52,004 bases of DNA from Pseudoalteromonas sp. G4 (GCF_028875915.1 NZ_JAPEHW010000020.1:1-52004); one strand, 5' to 3'. Positions 1 through 10,067 are shown, counted from the first letter of the stretch. The notes: generated by a model not told the origin, from the sequence alone. Numbers and translations: made by a program.

Positions 1-53
1 TCGCGACAACCGGAATCACAATCCAGGGCTCTACCAACTGAGCTACAGCCGCC
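1..53 (-). tRNA. tRNA-His (GUG), 3' part outside window
   Basis: Read on the minus strand, the sequence starts with G-1 plus acceptor GCGGCTG. The D-arm TAGCTCAGTTGGTAGAGC and an anticodon loop ATTGTGA follow, giving anticodon GTG. The extra 5' G is typical of tRNA-His. The T-arm and 3' end lie beyond base 1. It is the third tRNA of a leftward cluster after Pro and Arg. Confidence 0.93.
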
Positions 54-89
54 ACTACTTTATGCAGTGTGTTGTTATATTTTTATAAA

Positions 90-166
<77 letters not shown>

Positions 167-207
167 ATTTCGAACCACACCTATAGTGCAGAAACCCTTT
201 ATAAAAA

Positions 208-284
208 TGGTCGGCGTTGCAGGATTTGAACCTGCGACCCCTTGGACCCAAACCAAGTGCGCTACCAAGCTGCGCTAAACGCCG
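208..284 (-). tRNA. tRNA-Pro (UGG)
   Basis: The minus strand gives a 77-nt tRNA. The acceptor CGGCGTT pairs with AACGCCG. The D-arm is TAGCGCAGCTTGGTAGCGC, the anticodon loop TTTGGGT has anticodon TGG, and the T-loop is GGTTCAAATCC. CCA is encoded. It resembles E. coli proM and is the first tRNA after the promoter at 330-358. Confidence 0.96.
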
Positions 285-329
285 ACTGCTTTTGAACATT
301 CATGTGAGTGCTCGTAAACAACGGGGTGC

Positions 330-358
330 ATAATAGTGATTTGACCTAGTCCCGTCAA
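330..358 (-). promoter_or_regulatory. sigma70 promoter of the Pro-Arg-His tRNA operon
   Basis: On the minus strand TTGACG (353-358) and TATTAT (330-335) are separated by exactly 17 nt. The discriminator after the -10 box is GC-rich (GCACCCCG). That combination is typical of stringently controlled stable-RNA promoters. It lies about 45 nt upstream of the tRNA-Pro 5' end. Confidence 0.8.
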
Positions 359-460
359 ACCTTTTTTTTGAAAAAAGTGTTTAAGTGGTTAATTTTAGCA
401 CTAAGTGTTCAGTTTTTGTTATACCCCCTATTGTTACGAATAAAAGATAAACAAATTTAT

Positions 461-474
461 CGGACATTTGTCCG
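461..474. promoter_or_regulatory. Interrupted palindrome upstream of folD
   Basis: CGGACA-TT-TGTCCG is a perfect 6+6 inverted repeat about 85 nt before the folD start. It could be a protein-binding site for folD. I recognise no regulator for it, and chance is possible. Confidence 0.25.
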
Positions 475-557
475 CTTCGCACTGTTGGCTATTGGGTAAA
501 TTCATGAGAAAATGCGCCCCACTCCACACTTTAGTATCTTATATGTAGGTTTTTTTA

Positions 558-1412
558 ATGTCAGCAAACATCATTGACGGCAAAGCAATTGCAAAACAAG
601 TTAGAACATCTGTTGCACTGCGCGTAGCAGAACGTAAAGAACAAGGTCAACGCGCACCCGGTCTTGCGGTTGTATTAGTAGGACAAGATCCTGCCAGCCA
701 AGTTTATGTTGGCTCAAAACGTAAAGCATGTGAAGAAGTGGGTTTTGTTTCTAAATCTTTTGATTTACCAGGTGATGCAACACAACAACAATTGCTGGAT
801 TTAGTTGAGCAGTTAAATAATGACCCAGAAGTAGATGGTATCTTAGTACAGCTTCCATTACCGGAGGGTCTAGATGCTGAACAAATCTTAGAAAGAATTA
901 CTCCACATAAAGATGTTGATGGTTTTCACCCATATAATGTAGGTCGCTTAGCACAGCGTATGCCTGCACTTCGTCCATGTACACCAAAAGGCATTATCAC
1001 ATTACTTGATTCAACAGGCGTTAAGTACAAAGGTATGGATGCTGTTGTTGTTGGTGCATCAAACATTGTTGGTCGTCCAATGGCATTAGAGCTATTACTT
1101 GCTGGTTGTACAACAACAGTATGTCATAAGTTTACTAAAAACCTTGAAGAACATGTACGCCGCGCTGATTTAGTTGTTGTTGCTGTGGGTAAAGCAGAGT
1201 TTATTCCTGGTGAGTGGATTAAAAAAGGTGCGATTGTGATTGATGTTGGTATTAACCGCTTAGAATCAGGTCAATTAGTGGGTGATGTGGCATATGATGT
1301 AGCTGCACAAAACGCCAGTTTCATCACTCCAGTACCAGGTGGTGTTGGTCCTATGACAGTTGCAAGCTTAATTGCGAACACACTTGAAGCGTGTGAAACA
1401 TATCACAGCTAG
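558..1412 (+). CDS. folD: Bifunctional methylenetetrahydrofolate dehydrogenase / methenyltetrahydrofolate cyclohydrolase FolD
   Basis: FolD is a cytoplasmic enzyme. It interconverts 5,10-methylene-, 5,10-methenyl- and 10-formyl-tetrahydrofolate using NADP and so feeds purine and formyl-Met synthesis. The 284-residue length is normal for the family. The catalytic lysine is visible in [11 protein letters not shown] (Lys54), and the folate-site signature [10 protein letters not shown] lies near the C-terminus, following the nucleotide-binding GASNIVGRP segment. The ATG at 558 gives the canonical N-terminus, and no closer start fits better. The gene diverges from the tRNA operon and ends at a two-way terminator shared with cysS. 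A short interrupted palindrome (461-474) lies upstream. Confidence 0.98.
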   Translation: MSANIIDGKAIAKQVRTSVALRVAERKEQGQRAPGLAVVLVGQDPASQVYVGSKRKACEEVGFVSKSFDLPGDATQQQLLDLVEQLNNDPEVDGILVQLPLPEGLDAEQILERITPHKDVDGFHPYNVGRLAQRMPALRPCTPKGIITLLDSTGVKYKGMDAVVVGASNIVGRPMALELLLAGCTTTVCHKFTKNLEEHVRRADLVVVAVGKAEFIPGEWIKKGAIVIDVGINRLESGQLVGDVAYDVAAQNASFITPVPGGVGPMTVASLIANTLEACETYHS

Positions 1413-1436
1413 ATTTTAGATTTAAATCTAGCCGAA

Positions 1437-1466
1437 ATAAAAAAGGTTGCCGTGGCAACCTTTTTT
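1437..1466. terminator. Bidirectional terminator between folD and cysS
   Basis: GGTTGC-CGTG-GCAACC (1445-1460) is flanked by an A-run on the left and TTTTTT on the right. It can therefore act as an intrinsic terminator for folD (plus) and cysS (minus). Confidence 0.9.
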
Positions 1467-1485
1467 ATTGTTTAAGCTCAAATAA

Positions 1486-2862
1486 TTAAGCTTTACGCCA
1501 AGTTGTTTTACCTGCGCTATCTTCAAGCACAACGCCCATAGCGGTTAGCTTATCACGGGCTTCATCTGCAAGTGCCCAGTTTTTATCTGCACGGGCTTGG
1601 TTACGCTGTAAAATCAAGGCTTCAATTTCTGCCACTTCATTATCATCCTGCTCACCTTGTAAAAAGCTCTCAGGATCTTGCTGTGCAATACCTAATATTT
1701 CACCCAGCGTTTTAAGTATAAATGCAAGTTGACCAGCTTGATTCGCATCTTCATCTTTTAAGCGGTTTATTTCTTTTGCCAGTTCGAAAATCACCGGTAG
1801 TGCTTCAGGCGTATTGAAATCATCATTCATCGCAGCGTTAAAACGCGCCACATAATCATTTTCAAGTGAAGTTTCAATGACATCAACACCGCGAAGTGCT
1901 GTGTAAATACGTTCCATTGCTGCACGGGCTTGCTCTAAATTCTCCGTTGAGTAATTCAGCTGGCTACGATAATGACCATTAATTAAGAAAAAGCGTACCG
2001 ACTCACGATCATACTCTTTTAATACATCACGCAGCGTAAAGAAGTTGCCTAACGACTTAGACATTTTTTCTTTATTTACTTGTACCATACCAGTGTGGAT
2101 CCAAGTATTTACATACTTTTCGCCCGTTGCGCAGCATGACTGTGCAATTTCATTTTCGTGGTGAGGGAATTGTAAATCTGAGCCACCACCATGAATATCA
2201 AAATGCGCACCTAAGTGCTTGTTACTCATTGCCGAACACTCAATATGCCAACCAGGGCGACCTTCACCCCATGGGCTTGACCATGATGGCTCGTCTACTT
2301 TAGCTTTTTTCCAAAGAACAAAATCTAGTGGATCGTCTTTGCCTTCAGCAACGTCTACGCGCGCACCCGCTTGAAGCATATCTAAGTCTTGCTGCGATAA
2401 TGCACCGTACTGTTCAAAGGTTGATACATCAAAGAGTACATCACCATTGCTTGCTACATAAGCATGCTTTTTCTCAATCAAACGTTCAATCATCGCAATG
2501 ATTTCATCCATATGACCGGTTACAGTAGGCTCAATATCTGCAGGTAGCATATTCAGCGCATCAAAATCTTCATGCATTGCTTTAGTCATGCGCACAGTAA
2601 GCGCATCAATTGCTTCGCCATTTTCATTTGCACGCTTGATGATTTTATCATCTACGTCTGTGATATTTCGTACATAAGTTACATCAAAACCAGCATGACG
2701 AAGAAAACGATTCATCACATCAAACGACACATAAGTGCGTGCATGACCCACATGACAGTAATCATAAATGGTGATACCACACACATACATGCCTACTTTG
2801 CCAGCTACTAGTGGTTTAAAGGCTTCTTTTTGTCGTGTAAGTGTGTTGTAAATCTGCAACAT
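1486..2862 (-). CDS. cysS: Cysteinyl-tRNA synthetase CysS
   Basis: Class Ia aminoacyl-tRNA synthetase charging tRNA-Cys, cytoplasmic and essential. The 458 residues match the family (E. coli 461). The HIGH box is HVGH (37-40) and the KMSKS loop is at 266-270. The zinc-site residues expected for CysS are present: Cys28, Cys209, His234 and Glu238. The C-terminal third is the helical anticodon-binding part. The ATG at 2862 is preceded by GAGGAAA, a good ribosome binding site. The gene diverges from ppiB-lpxH, an arrangement also found in E. coli. Confidence 0.98.
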   Translation of the reverse strand: MLQIYNTLTRQKEAFKPLVAGKVGMYVCGITIYDYCHVGHARTYVSFDVMNRFLRHAGFDVTYVRNITDVDDKIIKRANENGEAIDALTVRMTKAMHEDFDALNMLPADIEPTVTGHMDEIIAMIERLIEKKHAYVASNGDVLFDVSTFEQYGALSQQDLDMLQAGARVDVAEGKDDPLDFVLWKKAKVDEPSWSSPWGEGRPGWHIECSAMSNKHLGAHFDIHGGGSDLQFPHHENEIAQSCCATGEKYVNTWIHTGMVQVNKEKMSKSLGNFFTLRDVLKEYDRESVRFFLINGHYRSQLNYSTENLEQARAAMERIYTALRGVDVIETSLENDYVARFNAAMNDDFNTPEALPVIFELAKEINRLKDEDANQAGQLAFILKTLGEILGIAQQDPESFLQGEQDDNEVAEIEALILQRNQARADKNWALADEARDKLTAMGVVLEDSAGKTTWRKA

Positions 2863-3003
2863 TTATAATTTCCTCTATGTTTGCGCATACTAAAGCGGCA
2901 TTTTAACATGGTTGTGGTTAACGGATAAATCTTTCTTTGTTCTATTACCAGATATTTTATAAAATAGCCTGACACTTATTAAAAACTAACAGTTGGAATA
3001 AAC

Positions 3004-3498
3004 ATGGTTACTATTAAAACCAATTTTGGCGACATCAAAATCGCTTTAAATGCAGAAAAAGCTCCGAAAACAGTAGAAAACTTTATTAACTACGTAAAAT
3101 CGGGTTTTTATGACGGTACTATCTTCCACCGTGTTATCGACGGTTTTATGGTTCAAGGCGGTGGCTTCACTGCGGATATGGAACAAAAAGACGTACAAGC
3201 ACCAATTGAAAACGAAGCAAATAACGGCCTACAAAACAAAGTAGGTACGATTGCAATGGCACGTACGCCAGATCCACACTCAGCTACAGCGCAGTTTTTC
3301 ATTAACGTGAACAACAACGACTTCTTAAACTTCACTAGTGAAACATCACAAGGTTGGGGCTACTGTGTATTCGGTGAAGTAGTTGAAGGTATGGATATTG
3401 TTGAGAAAATCAAAGCTGTACCAACAGGTAGCTATGGTTTCCACCAAGACGTACCACTTGATTCTGTTGTGATTGAAAGCGCAACTATCGACGCTTAA
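3004..3498 (+). CDS. ppiB: Peptidyl-prolyl cis-trans isomerase B (cyclophilin)
   Basis: Cytoplasmic cyclophilin that catalyses proline cis-trans isomerisation in folding proteins. Its 164 residues equal the E. coli PpiB length. Family signatures are visible: [13 protein letters not shown] (catalytic Arg region), TAQFFINV and [15 protein letters not shown]. There is no signal peptide, which separates it from the periplasmic PpiA. Upstream GTTGGAATAAAC supplies a modest ribosome binding site. It is followed 46 nt later by lpxH, the same pair as in E. coli. Confidence 0.97.
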   Translation: MVTIKTNFGDIKIALNAEKAPKTVENFINYVKSGFYDGTIFHRVIDGFMVQGGGFTADMEQKDVQAPIENEANNGLQNKVGTIAMARTPDPHSATAQFFINVNNNDFLNFTSETSQGWGYCVFGEVVEGMDIVEKIKAVPTGSYGFHQDVPLDSVVIESATIDA

Positions 3499-3544
3499 TT
3501 AGCATCTTTTGCCCTGTGTTTCGCGGGGCAATTTCTGGCCTACT

Positions 3545-4267
3545 ATGAATAAAACCTATTTTATTGCAGATCTTCATTTAAGCGACGACACTTCCTTGAT
3601 TAATCAAGGTTTCTTTACCTTTCTTAATAAATTGCAGCAAAACGCCAAATCGGTAGACGCGCTATATATTCTTGGGGATTTTTTTGAAGCATGGATTGGT
3701 GATGACAACCATACAACACTCAATCAAAAAGTCGCCCATGAATTAAAAAAATTAAGCCAATCAGGCATAAAACTTTTTTTTACCCATGGCAATCGCGATT
3801 TTTTAATTAAAAAGCACTACGCCAAAGCATGTGATATGACATTGCTGCCGGAACAAACAGTCATTAATTTATACGGCACACCGACACTAATTTGTCATGG
3901 CGATGAGCTTTGCACTGATGATATTGAATACCAAAAATTTCGTAAAAAAAGTCGTTCATGGTGGTGGCAAACTTTAATGCTTAATTTACCACTTAGTTTT
4001 CGCCAGAAGAAAGCGGCTAAAATTCGTGCCCGCAGTAAACAATCCAAAAAAATGAAGTCGCAAGCCATTATGGATGTGAACGAACAAACCGTGTCAGAAT
4101 ATTTTACTAAATTTAATGTTAGTCAGATGATCCACGGTCACACTCACCGCCCTAATGTGCATACTTACAACAATAAAACACGTTATGTACTTGGCGATTG
4201 GTATACCGATTTATGGTATATCGAGGCATCACAACAAGGCATTAAGCTGATTAGTGAGCCCTTATAA
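3545..4267 (+). CDS. lpxH: UDP-2,3-diacylglucosamine diphosphatase LpxH
   Basis: Calcineurin-like phosphoesterase hydrolysing UDP-2,3-diacylglucosamine to lipid X in lipid A synthesis, at the inner face of the membrane. Metal-site motifs are in the expected order: DLH (Asp9, His11), GDFFEAWIGDD (Asp45), HGNRDF (Asn83), CHGDE (His118) and HGHTHRP near residue 200. I chose ATG at 3545, giving 240 residues (the same as E. coli). A longer frame from TTG at 3509 adds 12 unconserved residues. The ribosome binding site is weak, so translational coupling to ppiB is possible. The gene ends at a terminator shared with miaE. Confidence 0.96.
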   Translation: MNKTYFIADLHLSDDTSLINQGFFTFLNKLQQNAKSVDALYILGDFFEAWIGDDNHTTLNQKVAHELKKLSQSGIKLFFTHGNRDFLIKKHYAKACDMTLLPEQTVINLYGTPTLICHGDELCTDDIEYQKFRKKSRSWWWQTLMLNLPLSFRQKKAAKIRARSKQSKKMKSQAIMDVNEQTVSEYFTKFNVSQMIHGHTHRPNVHTYNNKTRYVLGDWYTDLWYIEASQQGIKLISEPL

Positions 4268-4280
4268 ATTGAACACAATC

Positions 4281-4306
4281 AAAAAGAGCGCTAACTGCGC
4301 TCTTTT
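4281..4306. terminator. Bidirectional terminator overlapping the miaE stop codon
   Basis: AAAAAGAGCGC-TAACT-GCGCTCTTTT is a GC-rich hairpin with A/T flanks that can serve lpxH and miaE. The last codons and the stop of miaE lie inside the hairpin (stop at 4291-4293). Confidence 0.88.
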
Positions 4307-5067
4307 GGTTTTCCACTGTGAAATTTAAAATCATCATCAGGTGATGAAATAAGCTCAGCTTCTATTTCACCGAAAAATTTCACGCGTTCTGAAATATCTT
4401 CTCCCGCAACCTGCTGTGCAAGAGCAAGATAATCTTCATAATGACGGGCTTCTGAGCGAAGCAATGAAATGTAGAATTTACACAGTTCATCATCTAAGTG
4501 TGGCGCTAGCTTGGCAAAGCGCTCACATGAACGAGCTTCTATATAAGCACCGCAGATCAGCTTATCAATCAAAATTGCAGGCTCGTGGGTACGCACATGT
4601 GTCATCATACCTTTAGCATATCGACTCGCTGTGATATTTTCGTAAGGAATACCTCGAGCCACCATGATCTCTAATACTTGGTAAAAATGATGAAGCTCTT
4701 CCTTAATTAGCAGTACCATTTTATCAATCAAGTCTTGGCCAAAATTCGAGTCACTTTTTGGTACAATTTCTTTGCTAAGCTTGTAATGCTCCGCGAGAGA
4801 CTCTAACGAACCTTCTTTCTTATAAACAAACTTCTCATAAGGCTGGAACCATTCAAGTAAGGCTTCGCCACTTTTTTTGTCTGCGGCATATTTACGAATA
4901 AGCCACATTGCCGTTTGCCCAGCTTTTAACTCACAAATTAAATGATCGAGTAACAAAACGGGTAAATTTTCAGTTTTCTTGGCTTCAGTTACCCATTCAT
5001 CAGGGGTTTCACACTGTAAAAACTGATAAATGGGGGCTAGTAAATCTTGATATTTAGCTAAACTCAT
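4291..5067 (-). CDS. miaE: tRNA-(ms2io6A37) hydroxylase MiaE
   Basis: MiaE is a non-haem diiron monooxygenase that hydroxylates the isopentenyl group of ms2i6A37 in tRNAs reading UNN codons. The ferritin-like ligand motifs are visible in order: EELHHFYQ, EARSCERF and EARHYEDY. The length is about 258 residues from ATG at 5067; Salmonella MiaE has about 270. A TTG at 5082 would add five residues (SNVDM region), but neither start has a strong ribosome binding site. It is a single gene between convergent lpxH and the divergent Yip1-family gene. Its 3' end is embedded in the terminator hairpin. Confidence 0.93.
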   Translation of the reverse strand: MSLAKYQDLLAPIYQFLQCETPDEWVTEAKKTENLPVLLLDHLICELKAGQTAMWLIRKYAADKKSGEALLEWFQPYEKFVYKKEGSLESLAEHYKLSKEIVPKSDSNFGQDLIDKMVLLIKEELHHFYQVLEIMVARGIPYENITASRYAKGMMTHVRTHEPAILIDKLICGAYIEARSCERFAKLAPHLDDELCKFYISLLRSEARHYEDYLALAQQVAGEDISERVKFFGEIEAELISSPDDDFKFHSGKPKERS

Positions 5068-5328
5068 ATCTACGTTAGACAAAAATGAATAATAACTAAT
5101 TTTATCATAACAACTTAAACTAAGTCTTGAATCTTCTTATTTCACCTTTGTTTGCATTGATCTTCATCAGATTTTATAGAAAACCTTCAATTATATTTCT
5201 TGACATTTTATTAACAATCACCAATAAGTAGTAATGACCTGTTTAAAAAAACAACAAACGCTAATTGTTGAATTTGAAGTCAAAAATCACATTAGCCAAT
5301 CAATTTAGGGTAATACAAGGAACACAAT

Positions 5329-5931
5329 ATGATTTTAAATCACCTTTGGGGTTTATACGCCCACCCAAAAGAAGAGTGGCAAACTATTGATGCTCGCCAC
5401 GAAAGCTTTGGTTATAGCATGTCTCATATCTTGCTTATTGCACTAGTACCAAGTGTAATGGGTTATTTTTCAGCAGTTTATTTAGGTTGGAGTGTCGGAG
5501 TTGGAGATCGCATATTCCTAACTGAATCAAGCGCCATGTTACTAGCGGTTTCAATGTATTTCGCTCTTATTGCAGGCGTATTTACACTGGCATACCTTGC
5601 ACATTGGATGGCGGTTACATTTGGGGCTGAACCAAGTTATACACAAACACTTGAATTAGCAGCGTATACATCAACACCTATTTTCATGTCTGCACTAGCT
5701 GCGGTGTATCCTGAATTATGGTTTATTGTTCTGGTAGGCTGTGGTGCTGTCGCTTATTCAGTGTATTTACTATACACCGGTGTGCCAATTCTAATGCATA
5801 TTCCAGAAGAGCGTGGCTTTATATATGCAAGCTCCGTTGTGACTTGCGGCTTAGTGCTACTGGTTATTATTCTTGCAGCAACTGCGATTATGTGGACATC
5901 AGGCTTCGGACCAATGTTTACATCAGGCTGA
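5329..5931 (+). CDS. Yip1-family inner-membrane protein
   Basis: A 200-residue polytopic membrane protein of the Yip1 domain family, whose bacterial members have no settled function. The N-terminal MILNHLWGLYAHPKEEWQTI is characteristic: a short amphipathic stretch with HPKEEW before the first helix. About five hydrophobic segments follow, roughly residues 33-53, 65-90, 108-122, 127-150 and 168-190. AAGGAA lies about 6 nt before the ATG. It stands alone, with 261 nt to divergent miaE and a shared terminator with convergent purF. The family call is from the hallmark N-terminus and topology. Confidence 0.8.
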   Translation: MILNHLWGLYAHPKEEWQTIDARHESFGYSMSHILLIALVPSVMGYFSAVYLGWSVGVGDRIFLTESSAMLLAVSMYFALIAGVFTLAYLAHWMAVTFGAEPSYTQTLELAAYTSTPIFMSALAAVYPELWFIVLVGCGAVAYSVYLLYTGVPILMHIPEERGFIYASSVVTCGLVLLVIILAATAIMWTSGFGPMFTSG

Positions 5932-5964
5932 GTAAAAATTGCTAGCTAACATAGTTAATAAAAC

Positions 5965-5991
5965 AAAAAAGGAGCTTAAAGCTCCTTTTTT
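5965..5991. terminator. Bidirectional terminator between the Yip1 gene and purF
   Basis: AAAAAA-GGAGCT-TAA-AGCTCC-TTTTTT hairpin (arms 5971-5985) lies between convergent genes. It works in both directions, closing the Yip1 transcript and the accD-to-purF operon. Confidence 0.9.
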
Positions 5992-6011
5992 ATCGATTAA
6001 TTTCCTAGAAA

Positions 6012-7532
6012 TTATTCACTAGCATCTTGGTTATGAAGCTCTAAACCTGAAGACATTGCTGATTCGCGGTCAGATTTTGCAGCATCGTTACGCAGTGCAT
6101 CAATACGGTTTAAGTAAGCTTGGTCAATATCACCAGTTACATAATTACCATCAAAAACAGATGTTTCAAAGTTAGTAATTTCTGGATTTTCTTGGCTTAC
6201 AGCAGCGATCAAATCATTTAGTGATTGATAGATTAGGCCATCAGCGCCAATGCTTGCATTGATATCTTCAACTTCACGCCCATGAGCAATCAGTTCTTGC
6301 GCTGATGGCATATCAACACCATACACATTCGGGAAGCGAATTTCTGGTGCCGCAGATGCGAAGTAAACATTTTTAGCACCTGCTTCACGTGCCATTTCAA
6401 CGATTTGCGCAGATGTTGTACCACGTACAATTGAATCATCGACAAGTAATACGTTTTTACCTTTAAACTCTTGTGCAATTGCATTAAGTTTACGGCGTAC
6501 CGACTTTTTACGTAGCTCCTGACCCGGCATAATGAAGGTACGGCCAATATAACGGTTTTTAACGAAACCTTGACGGTAAGGCAGTTCAAGTACATTTGCC
6601 ATTTCTAGAGCAATATCACATGACGTTTCAGGAATTGGAATGATTACATCAATTTCTTTATCAGCCCATTCACGCTTAACTTTTTCGCCAAGTTTAGTAC
6701 CCATGTTTACACGCGCTGCATAAACTGAGATTTTATCAATCGTAGAATCTGGGCGAGCAAAATAAACAAATTCGAAAATACACGGGCTATAAGACGCATT
6801 CGATGCACATTGCTGTGAATGTAATTGACCATCGTTAGAAACAAAAATAGCTTCACCTGGTGCAACATCACGAATAAATGCAAAACCACACGCATCAAGA
6901 GCAACACTTTCAGATGCGAACATATATTCAACACCCTGCTCTGTTTCGCGTTTACCAAATACCAGTGGACGAATACCATTAGCATCACGAAATGCAATCA
7001 TACCGTGACCGATAATCATCGCGATTGATGCATAACCACCTACCACTTTGCTGTTTACAGTCGTTACCGCAGTAAAAACATCTTCTGGCGAAAGCTCTAG
7101 TTTATTAGGCTTAGCAAGTTCATGGGCTAAGATATTCAGTAATACTTCTGAATCTGATGTGGTGTTAACGTGGCGCTTTGCTGTTTTGAATAAATCTTCT
7201 TTTAACGCTTCTGCATTTGTTAGATTGCCATTGTGCGCTAGCGCAATACCAAATGGCGAGTTTACATAAAACGGTTGTGCTTCAGCTGAGCTTGAAGAAC
7301 CAGCCGTTGGGTAACGAACATGACCAATACCCATATCGCCTTGTAAACGTTTCATATGGCGTGTGTGAAATACATCTTTCACAAGGCCATTATCTTTACG
7401 TAAGCTAAAGGTGTTATTGTCAATGGTAATAATACCCGCCGCATCCTGACCACGGTGTTGCAAAACGGTTAGACCGTCATAAAGGGTTTGATTTACCGGG
7501 GTAGTTCCGACGATACCAACGATACCACACAT
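6012..7532 (-). CDS. purF: Amidophosphoribosyltransferase PurF
   Basis: First committed step of purine synthesis: PRPP plus glutamine gives 5-phosphoribosylamine. It is cytoplasmic. Its 506 residues match E. coli (505). The N-terminal nucleophile follows the initiator Met (MCGIVGIVG, Cys2), with the glutaminase motifs [11 protein letters not shown] and GHVRYPTAG. The PRPP-binding loop [13 protein letters not shown] is at about 370. It is the last gene of accD-folC-dedD-cvpA-purF, 26 nt after cvpA, an order shared with E. coli. I saw no PurR-like operator immediately upstream. Confidence 0.98.
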   Translation of the reverse strand: MCGIVGIVGTTPVNQTLYDGLTVLQHRGQDAAGIITIDNNTFSLRKDNGLVKDVFHTRHMKRLQGDMGIGHVRYPTAGSSSSAEAQPFYVNSPFGIALAHNGNLTNAEALKEDLFKTAKRHVNTTSDSEVLLNILAHELAKPNKLELSPEDVFTAVTTVNSKVVGGYASIAMIIGHGMIAFRDANGIRPLVFGKRETEQGVEYMFASESVALDACGFAFIRDVAPGEAIFVSNDGQLHSQQCASNASYSPCIFEFVYFARPDSTIDKISVYAARVNMGTKLGEKVKREWADKEIDVIIPIPETSCDIALEMANVLELPYRQGFVKNRYIGRTFIMPGQELRKKSVRRKLNAIAQEFKGKNVLLVDDSIVRGTTSAQIVEMAREAGAKNVYFASAAPEIRFPNVYGVDMPSAQELIAHGREVEDINASIGADGLIYQSLNDLIAAVSQENPEITNFETSVFDGNYVTGDIDQAYLNRIDALRNDAAKSDRESAMSSGLELHNQDASE

Positions 7533-7558
7533 GAGAAAAATCCTCGCCTGATAAGGGG

Positions 7559-8047
7559 TTACTGAGTTAAGAAGCTTGAATTATCTTCTAGGTATTCAAA
7601 AAACCATTCAATAATAAAGCTAAACTCTGGAATTAAATTTGAACGACTCCACCAGTCTTTACTTGGGGCACTGGTGAAAGCATCGAGAAAAAATAATAGT
7701 GCACTAATTATAAGCACGCCACGCAAAGCGCCAAATACCAAACCAATTACTCGGTCAGTGCCTGACAGCCCTGTTCTTTGGACTAATTCTCCAAGCACAT
7801 AATTAACTAAACTGCCGACAATCAAAGTTGAGAAAAACAAGATTGCAATTGCAGCGCCATTACGTACTAGGGGTTCGGAGATTTGGTCTGTAAGGAAAAC
7901 AGCGAGGTGTTCATAAAACATGCTTGAGATAAAAAAGGCAGCAATCCAAACAGCTAGCGACATTGCTTCTTTAACAAAGCCGCGCATCAAACTTATCAAG
8001 GATGAAAGCCCGATGATACCCAGAATGGTGTAATCTACCCAGATCAT
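7559..8047 (-). CDS. cvpA: CvpA family inner-membrane protein
   Basis: CvpA is needed for colicin V export and for purF-linked phenotypes in E. coli; its molecular role is not firmly known. The 162 residues equal E. coli CvpA. The start [17 protein letters not shown] and LMRGFVKEA loop are family hallmarks. Four hydrophobic segments are evident, at about 5-24, 29-45, 64-90 and 103-123. It lies between dedD and purF in the conserved operon, transcribed leftward. Confidence 0.95.
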   Translation of the reverse strand: MIWVDYTILGIIGLSSLISLMRGFVKEAMSLAVWIAAFFISSMFYEHLAVFLTDQISEPLVRNGAAIAILFFSTLIVGSLVNYVLGELVQRTGLSGTDRVIGLVFGALRGVLIISALLFFLDAFTSAPSKDWWSRSNLIPEFSFIIEWFFEYLEDNSSFLTQ

Positions 8048-8107
8048 ATTAACCTGCCCTTTTATGTTTCGCGCGCATTTTATATAAGCTTACGCTTAAT
8101 TGCCAGC

Positions 8108-8767
8108 TCAATTTGTGATTTCGAATTGTGTTACTCGACCATTTAGCTTGGTTAATTTTTTTAACTGAGGTAATTGCGATTCTAACTTTTGCTTATCTAG
8201 CTCAGGGCCTACAAACACTTTTGTTAACGTGCCTGAGGGTGTTTTAATTGGTTTAGTAAATGCTGTAAAGCCAGCGCTTTTCAATTTGGCCAATAAAGAA
8301 TCAACATTTGCTTTGTGCGAAAAACTGCCTAATTGAATCACCCAAGCAAACTCATTAAGGTTACTTTGTTCAGCACGTTTAACAGCAACTTTAGGCTCAA
8401 CTTCAACCTCATTTACAGCTGGTTTTGCATCAACTTCAACCGTAGCCACTTTCTTTTCTTCAATGATTTCAGCTTCTGTTTGTGCTATTTGCTGATCGGC
8501 TGAGAGTTCATTATTAAAAGGTGAGTTTTCACCTTCATCAATCGCCGCTTCTTCAATCACAGGCGTACTTGGCAGTGATTCACGAGCAAGCGTTTGGTCA
8601 GGCTCAGGATCAAGTTCTATCGCTTTAAATTCAGGGCGCTCAGGAATGTCTTTAAAGGTTTCTCTTTTTTGTACCTTTTCACCATCCAAAATATTAGGAA
8701 TAAACACAATCGCTGCTGTTACAACGATAATGGTACCCACTAAACGGTTGATAAATTGACTAGTCAC
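8108..8767 (-). CDS. dedD: DedD-type SPOR-domain cell division protein
   Basis: DedD is a bitopic inner-membrane protein whose SPOR domain binds denuded septal peptidoglycan. The N-terminus aligns with E. coli DedD (NRLVGT followed by a helix, about residues 9-25). An acidic Pro/Glu-rich linker follows, then a C-terminal SPOR domain from about residue 140 (WVIQLGSF, NVDSLLAKLKSAGF, KVFVGP). I chose GTG at 8767 over GTG at 8773. The second GTG is about 6 nt from AAGGAG and matches the family's first residue. The gene starts 2 nt after the folC stop, implying translational coupling. Confidence 0.92.
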   Translation of the reverse strand: MTSQFINRLVGTIIVVTAAIVFIPNILDGEKVQKRETFKDIPERPEFKAIELDPEPDQTLARESLPSTPVIEEAAIDEGENSPFNNELSADQQIAQTEAEIIEEKKVATVEVDAKPAVNEVEVEPKVAVKRAEQSNLNEFAWVIQLGSFSHKANVDSLLAKLKSAGFTAFTKPIKTPSGTLTKVFVGPELDKQKLESQLPQLKKLTKLNGRVTQFEITN

Positions 8768-8769
8768 CC

Positions 8770-10038
8770 TCACTCCTTATTTTGCCAAAACGCAATTGCA
8801 TCAGCCACAGTGTAAAATGAGCCAAATACAATTAGCAAATCTTCATCATCCATGGTGTTTAAAATAGTGTTTAAACCTTGAGCTACACTTGCGTGTAATG
8901 ACAGTTTTGGCGATTCAATTTCGCTCTGTAAATTAACTGAAAGATTTTCAGCCTTATCACCCCTAAAGCATGACAGCGTCGCTAAATGCCATTCATCTAC
9001 TTGCGCTTTAACTGCGTTAAATACGGCTTTTTGGTCTTTGTCTTGTAACATACCAGTTAAAGCAATAATATTTTTACCGCACGCTTTAAATTGTGCCAAT
9101 TTAGCTGCTAAATAGCGAGCAGACTCAGGATTATGAGCAACATCTGCATACACCAACGGCTTTTCACTTAAACGCTGAAAACGCCCTTCAACGACAAGGT
9201 TAGTTAGCACCTCACGGAGTGTTTGCTCGTTAGGTAATAGGCCTAATGTATCAAGCGTTGTGATTGCCGTTGCAACATTTTGTGCCGGAATATTTGGCAC
9301 AGGCAATTGAAACGCTAATTTATCATTTTTATAGTCAAGCGCATCACCGCTTAACTCGAATGAATAATCTCTTTGCGCTGCAATTACCTGAGTGCCTAAT
9401 TCTTCTGCGTATTGCCAAATTGAATTAGGAATCGCTAAATCACCAACAATTGCCGGAGCATGCGCTCTAAAAATACCGGCTTTTTCTCTACCCACTAACT
9501 CTCGAGTGTCGCCTAAGTATTCTTTGTGGTCTAAATCGATAGTGGTTATAACAGACGCAATTGGGTCAACAATGTTGGTAGCATCCAATCGACCACCTAA
9601 CCCTACCTCTAATAAGATGTAGTCAGGCTTTTTCTGCTTAAATACTTCAAGTGCCGCCAGTGTACCAAACTCAAAATAAGTCAGGCTAATGTCACCGCGC
9701 CCTTGTTCAAGTGCATGAAATGCATCTACGTGGTCTTGATCGGGTAATTCGGCGCCATTAATGCGTACTCGCTCGTTATAGCGAATAAGATGTGGCGAAG
9801 CGTAGGTACCAACAGAGTAACCTTGCGCCAGTAGAATGGCCTCTAAACAACGGGCTGTAGTGCCTTTACCGTTTGTGCCAGCAATTAAAATAACATTTGG
9901 AAGTGAGGTATAACCTTGCTTTTCACCTACTTGGCGAACGCGAGTTAAACCCATATCAATGTTTGAAGGATGAATACTTTCTAAATAACAAAGCCAATCA
10001 TCTAGACTCGACGATTGGCTTGGTACAACATGTGTCAT
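8770..10038 (-). CDS. folC: Bifunctional folylpolyglutamate synthase / dihydrofolate synthase FolC
   Basis: Adds glutamate to dihydropteroate and then polyglutamylates folates using ATP; cytoplasmic. It has 422 residues, exactly the E. coli length. The P-loop GTNGKGTT lies at about 54-61. Mur-ligase family motifs follow: ASPHLIRYNERVRING, LEVGLGGRLDATN and TTIDLDHKEYLGDT. The C-terminal domain carries DVAHNPESA. It starts 29 nt after accD and is followed at once by dedD, as in the E. coli operon. Confidence 0.97.
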   Translation of the reverse strand: MTHVVPSQSSSLDDWLCYLESIHPSNIDMGLTRVRQVGEKQGYTSLPNVILIAGTNGKGTTARCLEAILLAQGYSVGTYASPHLIRYNERVRINGAELPDQDHVDAFHALEQGRGDISLTYFEFGTLAALEVFKQKKPDYILLEVGLGGRLDATNIVDPIASVITTIDLDHKEYLGDTRELVGREKAGIFRAHAPAIVGDLAIPNSIWQYAEELGTQVIAAQRDYSFELSGDALDYKNDKLAFQLPVPNIPAQNVATAITTLDTLGLLPNEQTLREVLTNLVVEGRFQRLSEKPLVYADVAHNPESARYLAAKLAQFKACGKNIIALTGMLQDKDQKAVFNAVKAQVDEWHLATLSCFRGDKAENLSVNLQSEIESPKLSLHASVAQGLNTILNTMDDEDLLIVFGSFYTVADAIAFWQNKE

Positions 10039-10067
10039 AGTGCAATAAGTTGCTAAATCAGTTTAGA

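Noticed and set aside
3509..3544. TTG start for lpxH at 3509
   Set aside because: The internal ATG at 3545 gives the exact family length and the standard start of the phosphoesterase domain.
5234..5308. A 24-codon frame upstream of the Yip1 gene
   Set aside because: It has a poor ribosome binding site and no family or leader-peptide pattern such as runs of one amino acid.
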